The notes beneath the pieces are model-generated. The model saw only the letters and a list, made by a program, of their open reading frames with translations. It did not search any database and was not told the origin of the DNA. A stretch of 64,000 bases of DNA from Trifolium pratense. Taxonomy: Eukaryota; Streptophyta; Magnoliopsida; Fabales; Fabaceae. Position numbers and translations under genes: made by a program. Below are positions 60,463-64,000 of the stretch, piece by piece. Each line of letters starts with the position of its first letter. The first letter of the stretch is position 1. The DNA lies in NCBI RefSeq assembly GCF_020283565.1, contig NC_060060.1, positions 74,094,353-74,158,352 of the forward strand. Direction: 5' to 3'.

Positions 60463-61506
60463 TTAGGAAGTTGCCAATGCAAGCCAAAGAGGTTCCCCCC
60501 AATTTACCAACATTTCATTGTGTTCATGTTTACCACCTTCTTTGCATCTCTTTCTTCTACTTCCCCTCTCATACTTTTGATGATTTCCCATTCTTATAAC
60601 TTCATTCCCAACATTCCAACCTTTGCTTTTGTTCACTACACAACAAACATTGACATGTGTCTCTTCTTCTACTTCCTCATTCTCATTATCAATAATATTT
60701 TTTTCTACTACTTCCTCATCCTTCACTTCTTCTTGTTCTTCTTCATCTTCGTCCTCCGCGTCTTGTTTTTGTCCACTTATTTCATTTTCAAACTCTTCCT
60801 CGCATTCTTGACTTTTATCTTCTTTGGAATGACTCTGAACTTCAGTGTCATTCCAAAAGGAAAGACGAAGGCGTCCATTGCTTCTATCTGCTTGAAAGCA
60901 AGAAGCACTGGATGGCACTTTGGTTAGCTCAATCACTAACCTACCATTTTCTCTGTGTGGTTTCACTCTTACTGATTCTGAACCTCTCATACTCTTCAAA
61001 GGTGGTGGAAAATTCTTAGTTCTCATTTCACCTCTCAAATTTTGACGTGAATTTTTCCGTTCCTCCTTTTTCTCCAAATTATCTCTAGCTAAGTTTGTTG
61101 ATGAGAGCAAGTCAATGCTATATTCTGAAATATTACATCCTGTCTCATTTCCTAAATTCTCAGTACAAAGTTCCAAACTCTTGGGACTAAGTTTATGCCA
61201 TGGAAGTTTCACATTGGGATGAACATATGTGTTTTCTTTAAGACCTTGAGAAGAATTGGATTTGGAAAGTGATTGAATTGAACTCCAACTATCCTCATTG
61301 AGATTGGATTTGATAGTTTCAATTTTAGTCAAGTTTTGTTCAAAATGAGGTTTTATGTTTGATTCCCAAAAACATGTCTTGAAAGATAAATCAACGGAAT
61401 GAGAGGTGAGTGGTTTCGGAGAAGGTAAACGAAGATTATGTAATCTTGATTCAACAAGTTGAGAATCAATACATGAAGGTAAACTGTGGAACATTATTGC
61501 AGCCAT
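60463..61506 (-). CDS. FANTASTIC FOUR (FAF) family protein
   Basis: Single-exon gene of 347 aa; start set at the ATG complementary to 61504-61506 (MAAIMFHSLPSC). The FAF domain lies at about residues 167-218: FPPPLKSMRG, VKPHRENGRLVIELTKVPS and FQADRSNGRLRLSFW, the family's paired 'R(E/S)NGRL' signature. A highly acidic tract follows (about residues 225-300, many Glu and Asp), then a basic region near the C-terminus; this layout is usual for the family. FAF proteins regulate shoot meristem size in Arabidopsis through the WUSCHEL/CLAVATA circuit; that role here is by homology only. Lack of introns and length fit the family. No damage seen. Confidence 0.9.
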   Translation of the reverse strand: MAAIMFHSLPSCIDSQLVESRLHNLRLPSPKPLTSHSVDLSFKTCFWESNIKPHFEQNLTKIETIKSNLNEDSWSSIQSLSKSNSSQGLKENTYVHPNVKLPWHKLSPKSLELCTENLGNETGCNISEYSIDLLSSTNLARDNLEKKEERKNSRQNLRGEMRTKNFPPPLKSMRGSESVRVKPHRENGRLVIELTKVPSSASCFQADRSNGRLRLSFWNDTEVQSHSKEDKSQECEEEFENEISGQKQDAEDEDEEEQEEVKDEEVVEKNIIDNENEEVEEETHVNVCCVVNKSKGWNVGNEVIRMGNHQKYERGSRRKRCKEGGKHEHNEMLVNWGEPLWLALATS

Positions 61507-62100
61507 TTGGTAGCTTGAGTTGTTCAAATCTAAAAGGGTAAAACAGAGTGATGCAGGGGAAAAACAGAGGAAAACAGAGTGTTCTGTTTTTTGTAAGATT
61601 TAAGAAAAGCAAGGTTTTTCTTTAAGGTTAGATGTTTGTGTGTTGGATGAAAAGAGAAAGGAATTGGAGAAGAGGCAATGGAAATACATGTGGTAGAAGT
61701 GAAAGGGTGGGACTATATTTGTAGTAACCAAAAAGGTGAAGAGGGAGCATTTCATGTCATGTAGGGAGATTATGAATGGTGCCTTTTTGAACCACTAATG
61801 TTATTCAATTCTTAATTCACCACATAATAAAAAGTGATTATAAAGACATTTTCAAAATGAGAAAATGGGTAAGTAAACGAATATCCCCTCTCCTATCTTT
61901 TAACATTCTGTTTATTGATTAGATAAAATAAAAATCTTGTAAAAAAAAATGTTGAGTAAAAATACGACAGAGATAAATATGATAAAAAAGTTTTGAAAAA
62001 TATAATACGAAATAAATATGATAAAATCTTGTCATCTTTTATGATTGATGTACACTTGATAAGAAACTAGATAACATTGTTTTCTAGTATATTTTTTTAA
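61507..62100 (-). other. Promoter and 5' UTR region of the FAF gene
   Basis: The 300 bp upstream of the ATG is purine/pyrimidine skewed (GA-rich on the plus strand). No TATA box was firmly identified, and nothing else is recognised as far as 62100. Confidence 0.4.
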
Positions 62101-62129
62101 TGTCGTAAATTCTTAAAAAATAAAAAGAA

Positions 62130-62260
62130 AATAGTCGCCGTGACCATAAATTAGTTGATAGAAATATTATATGTAATAGGTAAGGATCATAGTTTGAACT
62201 CTGACTCACTCACTTATTCACTTAAAAAAAATGAAATTTGAGTCGCTAAACTACTTGAAA
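62130..62260 (+). mobile_element. tRNA-derived SINE-like segment
   Basis: Box A-like TTAGTTGATAG and box B-like AGTTTGAACTCTGAC are followed by an A run. Imperfect flanking repeats GAAAATAGTCGC and GAAATTTGAGTCGC bracket it. Confidence 0.5.
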
Positions 62261-62639
62261 AAAGAAAAATATTGTTATTTCAATTCTTTGGAAAAAAAAA
62301 TGTATATCCCATAATTACCTTTCCAACAATTTAAAGTTTGCAGAAATATAGGTCTTTTATGCATGTCCTTAGGATGAAATCAGTGCATAAAGAGGGGGAG
62401 ACAAGTGGGATTTAAACTTTCCTGCAAAATAACCCCCTAAGGCATTACTACTAGTAATTTCCATAAGAAAGCTAACCAAAAGGCCATGCCACTAATTGGA
62501 TTCTCCCAAATATTGCTTGATAGTGATTGCTTCCATGTTTATACCCCTTATTCTTACAACCATTTTTCACACTTTCTTTGTTGATTAATATAAGACTCTT
62601 TATAGTGGAATTCGGTCCAGCACTGTCAACATGACAGTC

Positions 62640-63100
62640 CGAGCTACATTCATCAGCAACAGCAGCAGGTAGTTTGACAGCAACCACCGGTGGATTGGTA
62701 TAAATGCAATGTCGACGCAGGGTTTTATAATGATTTAAATAGAACAAGTGCAGGTTGGTGCTTAGGAGATCATACCTGACGATTTGTGGTGACTGGTACA
62801 TCTTGGAATGAAGGGGAGTGTACTATAACGGAAGGGGAATGGATCGCATTACTTGAAGCTATGAAAAGTATGGTGCAAAGAGGTATCACACATGTTATAT
62901 TTGAAATGGATTCGAAGAGTGTGGTGGATGCAATCCATAAGCTAAGTGACGGTAACTCGGAGTTTAGTTCACTTATATGTAACATCAATAATGTATTGTT
63001 GTTAAATCCAAACTTTGTGGTAAAATTTATTAAACGACAAGAGAATATGGTAGCTCACATGCTTATTGGGCGGCCATTTCTTAGTATAGTCGCTGTATCT
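62640..63100 (+). pseudogene. RNase H-domain (reverse transcriptase-like) gene, broken
   Basis: Reads KCNVDAGFYNDLNRTSAGWC then GDHT, a UGA at 62777 where the family has Gly, then RFVVTGTSWNEGECTITEGE and MDSKSVVDAIHKL. This is the plant RVT_3/RNase H domain found in non-LTR retroelement-derived genes; the Asp, Glu and Asp of the active site (VDA, EGE, MDS) are visible. A further stop occurs just upstream (62670s) and the C-terminus is lost after MVAHML. I call it a decayed fragment. The part from 62786 is open for 116 codons but lacks the first catalytic Asp. Confidence 0.75.
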
Positions 63101-63154
63101 TTGAGTTATTACCTCTATGTATTACTTATTTATTAATTATATATACAAGACTAT

Positions 63155-63250
63155 TTATAAGTCACTAGATTTTGTCTACTAGTGAGGGATATATGTAGTA
63201 TATTATAAGTCTTGGGTTCGATCCCCATCTTATCGTAAACAAAAAAAAAT
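63155..63250 (+). mobile_element. tRNA-derived SINE-like segment
   Basis: Contains a clear box B, GGGTTCGATCCCC, at about 63213-63225, and a tail TCGTAAAC followed by nine A. Imperfect flanking repeats AGACTATTTATA and AGACTCTATAAA. Box A is poorly preserved. Confidence 0.55.
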
Positions 63251-63332
63251 AGACTCTATAAATTTTCATATTTAATTTACCACTAAAAAACATAAATGCA
63301 TTTTCATAATAATTGTAGAGAATAAATATTGT

Positions 63333-63672
63333 GGCTAATGCTATGGTGGATTCACCGTGGACAAGTGATATACCGAATATGAATTTTACAAAATTCAACG
63401 TTGGATTAAAAATTTATATCGTATAGATCATCCTTACATTTTTTTGAAAATCATTTGATATGTTATTGAGACCCATCAAGATTTACGTTATTTAATAAAC
63501 CGTTAATCTTGATGTGTCTCAATAACATATCAAATGATTTTCAATTTTTCTATGGATGATTTATATGATCTAAACTTTCAATCCAACGGTGAATTTTGTA
63601 AAATTCGTATTCGTTATAATGTTATTCATAACTAGTCCATCATGGACCACTTGATGAAGTGGTCCATATTAG
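63333..63672. mobile_element. Fold-back element (long imperfect hairpin)
   Basis: The left arm (63333-63500) and right arm (63505-63672) are inverted copies. Best pairing: GAAAATCATTTGATATGTTA on the left against its complement on the right, and GAATTTTACAAAATTCA against TGAATTTTGTAAAATTC. The loop is only about 20 bp. A MITE-like structure; target duplication not resolved. Confidence 0.75.
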
Positions 63673-63759
63673 AATTTACCTAAATACTGTGTATAAAATT
63701 AACACATATTTCAAACAAAATTATTACTTAGGTCATTATTTTTAATATTTGTAATTTGG

Positions 63760-63928
63760 GTCTTGTTAACATGTGCATATAGGGCACATGTTAACTTAAT
63801 ATAGAAATTCAACATTTAATAATACAAAAAATTTAATGCTTGAAAAGTTAAAATGCACAAATTCTAAAGCATAATTTCTATTTTTAATTCCTTAACATGT
63901 GTCATATATGCACATGTTAACATTCTCC
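63760..63928. mobile_element. Mutator-type MITE of the ACATGTTAAC family
   Basis: Begins GGGTCTTGTTAACATGTGC, ends GCACATGTTAACATTCTCC, pairing as inverted repeats and aligning with 59271-59440. Flanking 9-mers do not match, so the target duplication has decayed. Confidence 0.6.
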
Positions 63929-64000
63929 GTATAATAATTTTTGCCTAAGATTCAGCTTATTTTTCTTTTTTTCTTTTAGTGATATTCATACCAAACATGC

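Noticed and set aside
60454..60927. Plus-strand 157-aa hydrophobic ORF
   Set aside because: It is antisense to the acidic tract of the FAF gene; Glu codons read as Phe/Leu/Ser on the other strand.

Overview
This is nuclear DNA from a dicot plant, most likely a legume of the Medicago/clover type. The evidence is split genes with GT..AG introns, AT-rich intergenic DNA, abundant (AT)n runs and plant transposons (Sirevirus, hAT, PIF/Harbinger, Mutator and Stowaway MITEs, tRNA-derived SINEs). The legume placement is inferred from the overall character of the genes and a SIRE1-like element; it was not measured.

Host genes. (1) The 3' two thirds of a class IV HD-Zip/START transcription factor (gene A, to 2392). 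(2) A complete tandem paralogue (gene B, 28138-36052, nine coding exons, about 729 aa). (3) A tryptophan synthase beta-like gene (41491-44390, five exons, 461 aa) with an altered catalytic residue. (4) A GPI-anchored secreted protein of the At5g19230/At3g06035 type (47338-48757). (5) A FANTASTIC FOUR (FAF) family protein on the minus strand (60463-61506). (6) A broken RNase H-domain gene near 62640-63100.

Mobile DNA. A Sirevirus (Ty1/copia) with 1043-bp LTRs and target duplication CTAAT occupies 7145-25514 between the two HD-Zip genes. It encodes Gag-Pol, then after a single UAG an in-frame envelope-like ORF, then a cluster of polypurine tracts. Its gag is split by a second Copia element in opposite orientation (9307-17468, 1541-bp LTRs, target duplication GTTTG) that has no intact coding capacity. 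Two related solo LTRs lie at 25868-27051 (minus) and 44893-45847 (plus). Many small DNA transposons could be delimited by exact or near-exact target duplications. Two nested stacks stand out: a PIF/Harbinger element in the tip of a hAT element in intron 3 of gene B, and a hAT plus a Harbinger MITE inside a Mutator-like element at 49321-51077.

Duplication history. Gene A and its 3' flank to about 3970 match gene B and its flank to about 37378. Between gene B and the TSB-like gene, 36.8-41.0 kb is a mosaic: a second copy of the TSB promoter, a Mutator-like element carrying a possible captured gene fragment, remnants of TSB exon 1 and intron 3, a further copy of the gene B flank, and a partial repeat of the mosaic. 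This suggests a lost tandem TSB copy.

The most interesting signals are the TSB-like enzyme lacking the canonical catalytic Glu, the UAG CAG UUA readthrough context in the Sirevirus, a CAAGTGTTG-type motif scattered through LTR and coding parts of that element, and a recurrent class of tiny poly(A) insertions flanked by direct repeats of about 12-20 bp.
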